Assembly: GCA_902702965.1 (NCBI GenBank)
Contig: CACRXP010000628.1
Span: 168,517 to 232,516 of the forward strand
Direction of reading: 5' to 3'
DNA from: Spirometra erinaceieuropaei
Lineage: Eukaryota > Platyhelminthes > Cestoda > Diphyllobothriidea > Diphyllobothriidae
Length of the DNA: 64,000 nucleotides
Shown: one piece after another, positions 47,900 to 58,949 of the stretch
Layout of the letters: the number at the start of each line of letters is the position of its first letter
Numbering within the stretch: position 1 is the stretch's first letter
The notes under the pieces: model-generated
Told to the model about the DNA's origin: nothing
The model's database searches: none
What the model saw: the letters and a program-made list of their open reading frames with translations, nothing else
Translations under genes and position numbers: made by a program

Positions 47900-48158
47900 A
47901 GCTTTCGATAAATTCTCGTCAGGCCAGTACAGTTACATGAGAACGGGGTAGAAGTCGAACATGTCAGCGATAACAGAAATCGATAACAGTTCTCCTTAAA
48001 ACACAGGCGGGGTGTGGGACTGTGGGGGAGGGGGTAGGGCGGGGAGGGGTAGTTGTAGTCATTGTCAGGGGCGGGGTGAGAGCGGAAGTGCGCAGGAGGA
48101 GTTGCACCGTTAGTCAACCTTCGACCACTGTAGGCGCGGAGCCTGAACGGGGATTCTT

Positions 48159-48629
48159 CTACGCGCATAAGATTGGCTTTCGTGGCCTAATGGCGGCTGC
48201 TTCCGCTGTCGCTAACAGGCGCGGACCTAGTAGCTTAGGGTAGCTAGATTGGACGTTATAAATTACACAAAAAACTTCTTTGGGGTCCACAAGATGTCCA
48301 GAATGGACAACATGCGCGAGAATGGTGCTGTCTATTCTCCTAGTTTCACCTTTTGCCAGCCATGCGGAAAGATGTTCGCGTATTCTTTTGGATAAGCGTC
48401 GACTCATGCGACCAATATAGCCTGCTCCACAGAAGCAAGTAAAGGAATATATGCACATTGATGTGGTCTGCGGTGGCAACTTATCCTTACCTTCTCCGCG
48501 TAAAATAGGGTTAGTAGAGAATGCTATTTGAACCCTTGCTGCTGGGAAGGTTCGCGAGACAGCTTGATCAAGGCGTTTCCTTAGGAGTTCACTCGCGGTG
48601 TCCCCTTGGAAAGGGACCTTGAGGAACAA
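48159..48629 (-). pseudogene. Penelope-like GIY-YIG endonuclease domain
   Basis: An open frame of 156 codons. It has the cysteine-containing GIY-like core CFCGAGYIGRMSRRLSKRI followed by REH, then a conserved histidine block (ILAHVVHSGH) and the helical tail LLATAEAAAI. In this family the domain nicks target DNA for retrotransposition. The core residues G-Y-I-G, R and the E of REH are present, so the domain itself looks recently functional. The upstream frame, however, is broken from the reverse transcriptase. A truncated copy of this region lies at 13180-13512. Confidence 0.82.
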
Positions 48630-48913
48630 AGTCTTCTTTTCGGCGGCCGGTGTGGTACGTTGGATCGGTCGTTCAGCAATATTCTTTTCAATAAACCTTT
48701 CAGGATATCAGTTTTCGCGAAGGAAGTCCTTGATTTTTCTGAGCTACTCCTCGATGCTATCTGTTGAGCAAATTTTTTCTAGCTCCTTGTGCCAAACATC
48801 GGACTAGATTTCGTTTTGTTGGAGAAGTACGAAACTGGCGAAGTTCGTGTACTGTCCAGGCCAGGTTTTCATCCGATAGACGCTTCTTCGGACACTGCTG
48901 TCAGGTCTCCAGC

Positions 48914-49556
48914 TTAGAAGAAAATATAAAAAAGGGGTGTACCGGCCGTTTCCATCTCCAGCGTGAATTTGATCGACGGATGTGCCTGATTTGCTATATC
49001 TAAGAGGGCTGCTACATCGGTTTCTGCAGTGGCAATGGCAAAAATATCGTCAACATAGCGACCGCAATGCTTAAGCTTATCGATCTGTTCGCTTAGTTGG
49101 AATCTCTCCAATTTTCCCATGAAGACATCGGCTAGCAGAGGTCCAAGGGGTGAGCCCATAGCATCGCCGGCTACTTGTCTGTAGAGTTAGTTGTCAAACA
49201 GGAACTGCACATTTAATGTGCATCTAAGTAATAGTTCCTTGAGTGTATTCGTCAGAATCCCTTATTTCTGCTGGCTGGCAGATAGAAAATAACAGAGATA
49301 GTCAACTGTATCGGTGACTGAAACGTTTATTAAAAAGTGATGAGACGTCTATCGGTAACATCACCATGCCTTTGACGTTAAGGTCTTTGATGTCGTCAAT
49401 GAATTCAAAGGTATCTCGATAGCTGCTTTGTGCTAGCTGACGCTGTACAGACTTGCGTTTCTCTGCTGGCCACTTTGTTATCGCATGATACGGAGAGTTT
49501 CGCATGTAAAATCGGACGGACTGATAGGCCTTCCTTATGGATCTTAGGTAGGCCAT
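48914..49556 (-). pseudogene. Penelope-like reverse transcriptase palm region
   Basis: Two shifted frames. The frame at 49302-49556 holds MRNSPYHAITKWPAEK and DLNVKGMVMLPIDVSSLF (first catalytic aspartate block). The frame at 48914-49159 starts MGSPLGPLLADVFMGKLERF and contains the catalytic GRYVDDIFAI (YVDD at 49046-49057). The gap between them (49160-49301) is out of frame, which shows at least one indel. Both catalytic motifs survive as text but not in one frame. Confidence 0.82.
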
Positions 49557-49950
49557 ATAGTCGAGGGATATGTATGCCGACTGGTCGAAGCTGTTCTAGG
49601 TCACAGTCGCTTATGTGGCCCGCTGTGTGGAGCCTTCTTAGACAGTCAGTCAGTTTTCTCTCTACTTCCTCCGTGCAATCCTTTTTTTTGTCGCCCTTCT
49701 TGAATTTTTTCTGGTCTGATAATATGGACTGTATCTTCGTTACGTAATCCGATCTGTTCATTATAACGACGCCTGTTCCGTTGTCTGGTCTAGTTACCAA
49801 GATATCTTTGTTTTGTCGAAGTTCTTTAAACTTTTCCACATGTGCTTTTGCCCGCAATCCCTGACATTTTGGCCCCTTCTTCAGGTATTGATAACTGCAA
49901 TTCACCAGTTTTGATTTAAGGTTTTGGATACTGTCTGTGGATGCGGGCAC
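49405..49950 (-). pseudogene. Penelope-like reverse transcriptase N-terminal region
   Basis: A frame of 181 codons. It contains the diagnostic block ILVTRPDNGTGVVIMNRSDY near residues 50-70, a charged linker, and RLYGLPKIHKEGLSVRPI near residues 130-147 (the fingers motif L-P-K-x-H-K). After about residue 155 the frame leaves the alignment through a frameshift into the frame of 49302-49556. Product: part of the retroelement polymerase; inactive copy. Confidence 0.82.
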
Positions 49951-50390
49951 TAGGTCATGGGTTTGGTTCCATAGGATCTCGAACTGAGTTTCAAATTCTA
50001 ACTGATTAACTTTTCGACGAGGTATGCAAAACTTAGGACCAAGGGATAATGCTTCAAAGGATGTTAGCGCCTGTTAGCGACAGCGGAAGCAACCGCCATT
50101 AGCCTACGAAAGCCAATCTTATGCGCGCAGAAGAACCCCGTTCAGGCTCAGCGCCTACGGTGATCGAAGGTCGGCTAGCGCTGCTACAATTCGCGCTCTT
50201 CCGCTCTCACCTCGGGCCTGACAATGACTGCTATAACCCACCCCCACCCCCACATTGCCATACCCGCCCGTGTTTTAAGTAGAACTTTTATCGATTTTTA
50301 TTTTCTCTGACGTGTTATTCTTCTACCCCGTTCTCATATAACTGTACTGGTCCGACGAGAATGTAACGAAAGCTACTATGCGTTTTAGCA

Positions 50391-52075
50391 AACAGTTCGG
50401 AGGGGAGCGATCAAAATTGTAAAATCCTTTGAGTCCTCATCTCGCATCTACAGAATTGGTTAACTTAACCTATCTTCTCTTGAGTACTGGACGAGAGGCC
50501 CTCATACAGGCCTACCGGACTGTTAGAAATCGAGACCGCCTCCTGCACTTCGACGAATTTCTCGCCTTTGCCACATGAACAAACCTAAGCGGGAACTCCC
50601 TCAAAATTTCTGGATAACAGTTCCACCTGCATGTTTACGGTTATTTCATTCGCAGGGCGTCGGCTGTGCTTGCAACGGGTTTCTAGACAAGACCACTAGG
50701 AAGAGTCCTGTAGGCTTTTGTACATTTTTGATTTGTTTCTCTACACTTTCTTGTACACCTGACTTTCCTGTACAATTGTTTGACTAAACGGAAATACAGA
50801 GTAACATCTCTGCGGCGGTCAACGTGTATTCTGGTTTCGAGTGTGCTTGATGTCGTTATTTCTTGGCCTTCGCTTGTAACCTCTCAACATTCTTAGCAAT
50901 TCGTATGAGCTGACGGAGACTCCCTCCTCACAAGCCTACTGCATCATATCATCGCGGAACCGACTGTTCCTATTCAACCGGTTCCTCATCGGAATACTAT
51001 CTCGCTACTTGAGAGGATTCTACTTTGCGTGAGTCAAGAACATTCCTTTTCTCATTCTTCGGATCTATACATTTTTTTTGTTGGTAAACACAATTTCCCC
51101 ATTTGGAGTTAGTTTTTCCTGTATATATTACTGTTTGTAGTTTTAAAGTCCACGCTTCCACTACAGTCCACTGAGACATCTAAGCAAAGACTGGACATAT
51201 ACTTGCTTAAAAAACACCGCCTAACTTGAAACAGCAGGTCTGTTTTACTAAGTCACTGATTTGCGAAATTCCTTCCCTAATGCGGATAATAGTTGTTTAC
51301 ATTTCTCATAACTGTCCGCAACTAAATGCTCCCGCATTTCAATCCTGCAAGCTCAAAAGCAATATTCTGTATTACGTGTATAACATAATATTGTATGAAC
51401 CGTTTTTAATAGGGCCTTTAATTGCATTGATTATTACCTATGAATATATCCAACTGCAATGGAATAGGCGCCATCGAATAAGTAGAATGTCGGCATTTTC
51501 GTTTTCTGTAATATCGCGCAAGAAGCATGTTAGAATCCCCGCTAACGTTTATTTTATGGGCATGATTGTGCTAAATACCAACATCCACACCACACCAATT
51601 ATGAAACATTTGCAATACCATCCACTTCCAGGCAAGAGATGTTGTAAACGCTCATTCTAAAATAAACGCAGGAAATTACGCGAGTCAGATAGATTATCAA
51701 TGTAACTGCAAAGAAAACAACGTGCGCATTAGAAATTTTTGTATAATGCTTAGCGGGCGAGAACTGAGATATTATCAAACAATTGCCTTACTACATCGGT
51801 AACAGTTGTATGAAACTAATTTTCTCACAAGGGCCTAATGACAGTCTTGAAAAATCTTGAATAAGATGTGTGACAAAACGTATATGGGCTCGCAACACCT
51901 TGTTATGCCTGCCTAACAATTTGACCTTAAAACACGACTATACATGTAATCAGACCTACAACTGAGCGTTATAGATATTCTCAGTTATTCGTGACAGGCC
52001 TTATTACTGGCAATTCCTACTATGAAGTAGTATGGACATTATGGCAACAAGGATTCTGGAAACCGACAGTGCATT
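50391..52075. other. Intergenic, one unassigned 144-codon frame
   Basis: The longest frame is on the plus strand at 51226-51660. It begins with TTG, not ATG, and includes a hydrophobic stretch (FLIGPLIALIITY) near the middle and basic residues at its end. I do not recognise it and found no splice partner; it may be chance. Nothing else is seen in this interval. Confidence 0.3.
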
Positions 52076-53328
52076 TCAAACATCACCTGCTAGGCATCTC
52101 TCCAAACACGTCTTAACACTTTCAAATCCCTCGTCTTCTGTCTTGGTAAAGTATGTCCCTTCCTGACAGGCATTACTTTCGGTGCAGGTATGTGCTGTGT
52201 GCTCTTTCTTCTTTTCAGCTGGAAAAAAATCATGATTAATATCAACAGGTAGAGAAAACTGAAGCAACATCGTAATAATTAACTGATGTACGCAGTGTAA
52301 AAAGAACAAATTTGTTCAGCAAAATTACGACGGTAACATGAGAGCTTACGATCGGTCCAACCACTGCACTTGGGAATGCACAGTTTGTAAGCATTAAAGG
52401 TTCCGTTCTTCTTCAAAATCTGGAGACATGATTGCTGTTTGTCATCACACACTTTCAAGGACGTCGCGGAGCTGCTTTCCACTAAAAATGCATGATCACT
52501 TCCAGGTCAGACAAAATAGCTTGCTTTTCACAAAGCCCATTTCTGGCTCAAGTTTATTCTTTCACACGCTGTCTAATGTGAAAAAAGTGTATGTAATCGC
52601 GTAAAAAAACGAGTGTCGCAAAGTTGATTACCCTGTCCCACCAATTGACACGACAGAACACACATCACGTGCCTCTCGAAGATTCTTTCGTGGCCTTTTC
52701 TTCCATAGACATCATACTCTTTGCAAGACTGGTCGGACCCTTCACAATAGTAGGCCTTCGTCTTCTCAGTTATGACCTCTTGAGACAAAGAAAGAAGTTG
52801 CTTAGTAATCCCCATGTTCTGGATGAACAGGCGACCGCGAACGCAATAAAGGTTTGCAGTTTCAACGGACAAAGTAGGGAATGCATTTAAATGGAAGTAC
52901 AGACCTCGTTGATGTGCGCATATATTGCGACAGCCTGCATCCTTGGCTGGGTCTCCTGTACTGTAGGGCAGACTGGTGCAGTCTGTGCGAGCACCTTTAC
53001 ATATTTGTTGCGTGGCTTCTGAACACGAAAACGGCAAACATTTAAGTGAGTGCGAGCTGTGACAGCCTTATATATACTCATATTTCTCTTGTTGTTTTAG
53101 CAGCATGTGTCTATTTGGGGTATTACGCCTTAAATTGGTTAGGTCAAGAGATAATACCTTGTTCGCTGGAGGCTCTCTAGCAGCTTAATAAAACAAAACG
53201 AACTATTTAGCAAGCCTAGTGACTTTATATCCATCGCTCCTAATTTTTTTGTAATGATAAAACGCACCGGAGACGGCCACCATGGAAATCAACGCAGCCT
53301 GAAGTAGCATCGACGAAGGGAGCCTCAT
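52076..53328 (-). CDS. Secreted protein with four four-cysteine modules
   Basis: Five exons rebuilt on the minus strand: 53328-53268 (signal peptide starting MRLPSSMLLQAALISMV), 53018-52905, 52778-52632, 52481-52350 and 52218-52076; about 198 residues. All four introns are phase 1 and the joins stay in frame. Each of exons 2-5 carries one module: C-x6-C-x15-C-x3-C, C-x6-C-x20-C-x3-C, C-x6-C-x15-C-x3-C and C-x5-C-x19-C-x3-C. The last reads TCTESNACQEG...FESVKTCLERC. The F-x-S-x3-C-x3-C end recalls the C-terminal half of a Kunitz domain, but the first two Kunitz cysteines are missing, so I do not call it one. Donors are GTGCGT, GTCTGT (weak), GTAATC and GTAAGC; acceptors mostly have good pyrimidine tracts. 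Probably an extracellular disulphide-rich protein, role unknown. Confidence 0.8.
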
Positions 53329-53391
53329 TGTGTCAGACCGATGTCACCGCAGGAACTATAGTTTGACAATTTCGCACAGCATATATGTCTA

Positions 53392-53399
53392 TATTTATA
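53392..53399 (-). promoter_or_regulatory. Possible TATA box of the four-module gene
   Basis: On the minus strand this reads TATAAATA, 64-71 nt upstream of the ATG at 53328. Position and sequence suit a core promoter with a short 5' leader. It supports the choice of first exon but is not proof. Confidence 0.4.
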
Positions 53400-55046
53400 C
53401 CTTTTGGTTATTCACTTTGCTGCCATGCCATTGGTTACAGCGAAACGTTGAGTGACAACTGTTTGCTTTCGCGGTCGTCTGTATGTCATTTTATTGAAGA
53501 CATTTCATCAATGCGAACCAGAGAAGAATTTTGAATGACAGACAATAAGTCACGTACTCACCCTGGATCTCATTTTGAGGTCTATGTGGTGAATTCATTT
53601 TCAATATCCTTTCGTGTTCCAGTAATCTTGTCACAAAAACTCGGCCTGCTGTAGCGAAACCAACAGAATTAACTATACTTGTTTAAAATCTTGGACAGCT
53701 TGTTTGCTTAGAAGGATTTATCGGGCTAACTTCGCTTAAATGGCTTATGCATTTTTACTCCGCACGGGAAAACTCCGTCGAAGACACTGTCATATGTTTG
53801 GGTCGTGTGATCCGTCTTGATATGTCTAGCTGTCCAAATGGGCGCAGGAGACTTCTATCGTCTTAAAGTGTGTCATACGGGCTGGCCCGATGTTTTTCCT
53901 TTTGCAGCTCAATTGCCTTCAGTTTAGCAGATCGTATGCTCTACTAACAAAGAAATAATGCCTTTTAAGGAAAAAAAGCTTCAAATTAACAAAGTACAAC
54001 TGGAAAATTCCTCGAATTTCCAGGGCCTTTGTCTGTAAGAATTGCGCCTGCCCTATGGTGCATCTTGTCCATAACATTCACCGTTTACTGAACACCCTAC
54101 TATGGCGGGTCTGCTATATATCTCCAGAGGCCTTTTGATTTTAATGATTATTTGACCTGTAAGGGAATTTTACTTCATTTTGATAGTGTCCCTATGCATT
54201 TAGGACTATGCCTAACATTTAGAATATCACAGTAACTTGGTATAAACCCAATCCTGCTCCAGCTGAAGAATATATGACCATATTCAGTGATTACATGGTG
54301 ATAGATCATTGTGTATTGCAGTCTCCGTTTGGGAGGCGTTTCCTGTCCACCCACTCATCTGCCATGAGCGTTAGTCAACAGCGAAAACAATTACAATGCG
54401 CGATCGAGCTCATAAAAGGTTGGTCGAAATGCCGAACTTGAATATACTTTTTCTTCCGACATAAAATTTGAACACATTGTGCTTTCTACCAAACAATTAA
54501 AAGGAAGGATACTTTCGCATAGCTTTCGTAAAATATATTACATAACCCAATCAAAAACAAATGTGAAAAATGCAGGCAGTCAATGTTTACCGAGTGTGGT
54601 TCTAGTAGGAGGTAGAAAAGGAGTGCATCAAAAGACGACATCAAGGTCATTCCGAAATACTATAAGGACGTGCTGCACGATAAGCAATTTTTCCACCCCT
54701 TCTAAGTAATGCTTATTTATTGAAACCGCATTACAGCATTTCGGCCAAATATTTCATGACATTAGTCACACACTGCTTTCATTGCTGCTAGTGAGTCCAA
54801 CTTCTTGCGACAATAGTGTCCGTTAACAACTCTAGATCCCAGAAAACATGTTACACTCTGCTCGCCAAACTTAATTAAGTGCCTTTGAAGCACTTAAACC
54901 TCTGCGATAATTAGTTCGCACGCCTGTGTCACTCCTTCGATGGCAGGAATTATTTAGGCAAGGAATCAATCATGAGGCTCAAAGAATAAATCTAGATTTG
55001 GCGCATAAGTATTTAAATCTGGGAATTCAGACTTCCTTTTTGTTAA
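53400..55046. other. Intergenic, no gene recognised
   Basis: No supported exon. At 54720-54790 there is a copy of the short repeat word 'gcatttcggc.aaatatttcatga.attag', also at 14830, 41060 and 42960. A 76-codon frame at 54479-54709 (+) has no recognisable features. Confidence 0.4.
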
Positions 55047-55265
55047 CTAGCAACAGGAGGATTGAATCAATGGTTGGGAATTTGCTGATCTTGCAGATTG
55101 GCTGAATTTTAATCTCATTGTCTTAACGATGGCCAGCGTCATCTCCTTTGAATTCCTCGATTGATGCACGATGTCGGCACAACACTCCTTCTCTTGCCGT
55201 CGACACCGTACCTTGTAATCCAAACTAACCGTCCGGGATACTACGCTCTCTGGTTTTTGGAGCAT
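55047..55265 (-). CDS. Unassigned minus-strand frame
   Basis: A 72-codon frame with a true ATG. It has a lysine/arginine/glutamate-rich, protein-like composition, including LDYKVRCRRQEKECCADIVH and MTLAIVKTMRLKFSQS. It could be a terminal exon or part of a degraded retroelement. No domain is recognised and no splice partner was found. Confidence 0.18.
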   Translation of the reverse strand: MLQKPESVVSRTVSLDYKVRCRRQEKECCADIVHQSRNSKEMTLAIVKTMRLKFSQSARSANSQPLIQSSCC

Positions 55266-56639
55266 CGTTGCCGAGCATATTTCTTAAGTACACGTTTAGG
55301 ACAGGGAAATAATTTACGCGTGAAATGGTCTTTACTGGTATAAGACGTGAACATCATCAGATCGTTATTGAGCACCACCCTATTTATATAAGAAGGGTTT
55401 ATCAACCCTTCTTTAGTTTACAAAATGCGCAGCGTCACTATGGGTGCGTAAGTCAATCAAAACTGCTCTGAACAAAGTATCATTTTTGACTTTTCAGAGG
55501 ATGATGCAGTCATTGTCTTCTTTTTTATCTCAAGTGTTCATGTGGTTTATGATGGCTGCTAACTCACATTTTATCATTATAGTCCCATTTCTGGTGTAAT
55601 ACCATGGTTTCTGAATGCGATTATTTCAGCACGTTGCTATTTGATCCAAGTTGTTTATGGCTCTCAGCTGGCAATGTACGTTTTTTTCATTTGCACGCTA
55701 TGAATACATTTAAATTTTTCGAATAACGCGGCTACGCAAGTTTGGACTTTGATCACCCCTCAGTGATATGATCTAAGGTATTCAAGAAATCTGCCATCCG
55801 GCCCACCATTGCCATTTCTTTCGATTTCTTCTGACTGTGGCTTTTGCGTTTTACACAGTCTGATTGGACCGAAAACACAATTATTCGTAATGGTTTATTT
55901 CCTAGGAATTAAATCCGAAAATTATAGGTGGATTCATGGAAATGAGGTCAATGAACGTCATAAAACTGCTCAATTAAACATTTACTAAGTAATGTGTTAG
56001 TTTAACCACAATACTGCAGGCAATGTCTGAGTACCGTGAACAAGCCTTGGCGACACTTTTCTAAACCCTGATCCCAATTACCAGTCTCCAGTAAATGCTA
56101 GTGCACGTGTACTCAGCAGCCCCTTAGGAGGGCAATTCCCACTTTTTTAGGTGAACCGCACGATATTTATTGGAATACAAATATGTAAAAAATAGTGACA
56201 AATAAACACTGCCGAAATCACCACATGACGTCAATCGTCGTCGTAATTTTCGATTGAAGCGAAAACGCGAGTCTGAATGACGCTATTTTCCTTCCCCCCT
56301 TATCGCTTAAAGGCCCTTCAAAGTGCAGACTGTTGTTTCGAAATTTCACTTTCCTGACTACCTACTCAGGAACAACTGTTTGCTCGTCACTACAGAGGAA
56401 AAAGTCTCTGGTGAGGCGATATTGAGGTATATTTTCACACAAATGCACCTTTTCTTCCATATCCTACTGTCTGACATGCGAGGCCGCGCATCTACTTTCA
56501 TGCGACAGTGAAATACAGGATGGAATCCGTCAGGTTTTGGCTCATCTGGGTTCTGAAGTTCTATCCGATGAAAAACTTCATTTTTGACGGTAAGTGACAT
56601 GAACAGCATACTTGTAGGTTCCCGATTTTAGGACTCATA
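55266..56639. other. Intergenic, no gene recognised
   Basis: No supported exon. The frame pair at 56323-56609 shows pattern similarity to 28073-28298 (minus-strand 'RCICVKI' versus 'RCICVSK'), which suggests a small shared repeat. Confidence 0.4.
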
Positions 56640-56940
56640 GTCATAATACTCCTTAACTGTTGCAGTTGCTAATCTTCCGACACGACAGACCGAAGTCCTG
56701 GGTTCGGTATGTGGATGATGCATTTGTCGAAATCGCACATTTCCATGTGTTAACGCTCAAAGACTTTTTTTCAATAACATCTTTCCCTTTATGCATTTTG
56801 CTATGAAAGCGGATTAAAACAGCCAGTGGGTCTTGGCTGACGTCCCTGTCTGCCGCTAATATTATGGCGACGTAAAGACCGAAATATTCTGGAGGGCGAT
56901 ACAGACCATGGCAGTACTGAACTTCAACAGCAACCATTTA
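56640..56940 (+). pseudogene. Penelope-type reverse transcriptase fragment with YVDD
   Basis: The plus strand reads SWVRYVDDAFVEIAHFHVLT around 56695-56755. After a frameshift it continues as IFPFMHFAMKAD, LADVPVCR, YYGDVKTEIFWRA and VLNFNSNH. This is the order of the catalytic YVDD box, the I-x-F-x-M-E region, the F-L-D-V-x-V-x-R motif and the K-T-x-x-x-R-K motif seen in Penelope-type enzymes of parasitic flatworms. It is truncated at both ends and frameshifted. Confidence 0.75.
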
Positions 56941-58949
56941 GTAAGCAACAAGCATACTTACTAAACTGTGCTATATCGGCGTGTTGAAGCGCATCGCAGT
57001 GGACTGGAAAATAAGGTTGCCGAATTATTAAATCATCTTTGGATATCCGCAACAAAGAGGTAATAAATGAAATATCGTTTGCTGGTACGCGCGGGAACTA
57101 GGTGTACAAGGAGCTCCCGCTGAAAATGCGAAAGTGCAATATCTAAGTTCAGGGTGTGCAGCTATTTGTAATTTCAGTTCAGTGTGATGTTTTTCCGCAG
57201 TATGGGTTGAGCAAGAGCAGGCAAATATGTAAAGAAGCCTGTCCATCATCGCGACAGCAGCGAGGCTACAGCAGCGAGGCTATCAAATTAGATAAAATTT
57301 GTTTTTCGACAAAACGGTAGAAAAGAACCCGAATGTCTAATATTCGGGAATACAACAAACGATGCAGCAATGGGTTTTAAAACACGGAGGGGAACTACCT
57401 GCCTAAGGGCTGCATTTTTGCATGCCTAGATGTGTCGTTTTAGTTTACTCTTTTCTCGCATTCGCGTTTTCAATCAAATCGACAGATTTTCTTAAAAATG
57501 TCTATCAACGTGCTTGCATAGAAGCCAGGGCGTAAATTCTTACACCACAGTTTTACCCTTGACGGACAGGCGTCTTAGCAGATATATTGTTTAGTTTTTT
57601 AAAGACCACTAAATTCAACAGTCTGATGGACAGATGGGGAATCAAATTGCGTGATTACTGTCTGATCCATTTGCCCTCCTGTTCGCAATATGATTTCCTT
57701 TCTTCTGATTTCTTTGGTCTGCATCGACTAGCAAATATAATTTACACTGAAACCACCACCAATTACGTGGTTGGCTTTTAAAAAGCGGGCTTACAACTCG
57801 TCGTAAGATACCCCACATATCAACTTGAAATCAGCCTAACTTCAAGCGTTCTTTGGGCGCTGCAGATGATAAGCTAGAGTTTGCCTTTAAATTGAACTAG
57901 CGGGATCGGCCAAGCCATTGAGAGAATGAGCAAAACATATCTGAGATCTAAATATTAGTGCACTTTGTGCAGGTTATAAGCCCTCTATTTTCTATTCATG
58001 GGTTGCAGAACATCACTGTACGTATACAATGCAGAAGCAGGAGGTTTTTCCCGGAATCAATCGACTCTGCAATAGAAATGTAGCATCACTAAACCCCATG
58101 AATTCATCCAAAAACTCCAAGACCTATAAGTGCAGTTCTCATCGGGTCGCTACCTTAGCATGGACCATTGGAAATGCAAAAACCATGGGAAACAAGATGC
58201 AACCATAAATGTTCTTAGTGCTAACCAGTTTGCAGTTACGCATTTGTACGTCACTTGTATCCGTTCCAGTAGCATACCAAAACACAACTTCTTTTTACAC
58301 ACAGCTTGGCCACATAACGACCGAACTGGACCCCGTGCGCGTTACAAAACAGCTAAAACGTCTACAGATATAATCAGCAAACCATCCTGCAACAATTCTT
58401 TATCGCAACGCGTATGTTCTTGGATATGATTGTCTTGCTCGATGAAAAATTGTGTTGTCCACAAAATCATATGTACCTGTTACGACCAAATCTATAGTGG
58501 CGAAACCGTGAAATCTGACTCAGCCGACATAAAGGAGTTCCAGAAAGCAGTGACGTGATGATATAATGTATCAAATAACCGTTACGTGATGTATATATAT
58601 TCATCGGGACGTTTTTCCAGAAGCTAGACATTGGAAAATATGTGCGATTCGCGAAAGTCTCACGCGAGCACAGTAATCGTTTTTGCACAAATGCCGAAAA
58701 AAAGATTTTGCCAAAAGTTTTTCAAATAAAACCTGCCAAAAGAACACTTCAAGGATTTAAAATTGCATAACGTTGCGGCTAAAACATGCATGGGGGACTT
58801 CGTATCCAGTGCACACTTCAGACTTCAGAAATTCCAAACACACAAAGAACAGCATGTGCAATGCTGCCGAGATAATCTTCCTAGACAATTAGTTTAATCT
58901 CTAAGCGAATCGATTTCCTATGTTTCCACCATCGAAATCAGAAAATGGG
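56941..58949. other. Intergenic, possibly more retroelement debris
   Basis: No gene is supported. A 99-codon plus frame (58130-58429) and a 64-codon one (57587-57781) have no recognisable domain. Because 58950-59790 is retroelement, part of this stretch could be its decayed upstream part, but I cannot align it. Confidence 0.35.

Larger units (their letters stand above)
47900..50390 (-). mobile_element. Penelope-like retroelement with inverted flanking ends
   Basis: Read on the minus strand, the element contains a reverse-transcriptase N-terminal region (about 49950-49405), the YVDD catalytic region (49159-48914) and a C-terminal GIY-YIG endonuclease (48629-48159), in the standard Penelope-like order. 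Its 3' untranslated tail (about 47900-48220) is repeated in inverted orientation at the 5' side (about 50070-50390). Shared words include 'gctttcg.ta.attctcgtc.g.ccagtacagtta.atgagaacgggg' and its complement. The tail includes a G-rich run at 48005-48050. Frameshifts separate the protein pieces, so the copy is inactive. Inverted arrangement of terminal copies is known for Penelope-like elements. Confidence 0.85.

Noticed and set aside
49430..49747. 105-codon plus-strand frame.
   Set aside because: It is the antisense shadow of the Penelope-like polymerase.
51226..51660. 144-codon plus-strand frame, one of the longest in the window.
   Set aside because: Starts at TTG, has no recognisable motif and uneven composition; kept only as a note.
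52624..52890. 88-codon plus-strand frame.
   Set aside because: It lies antisense to exon 3 of the four-module gene and that gene's intron 2; the minus-strand model explains the sequence.
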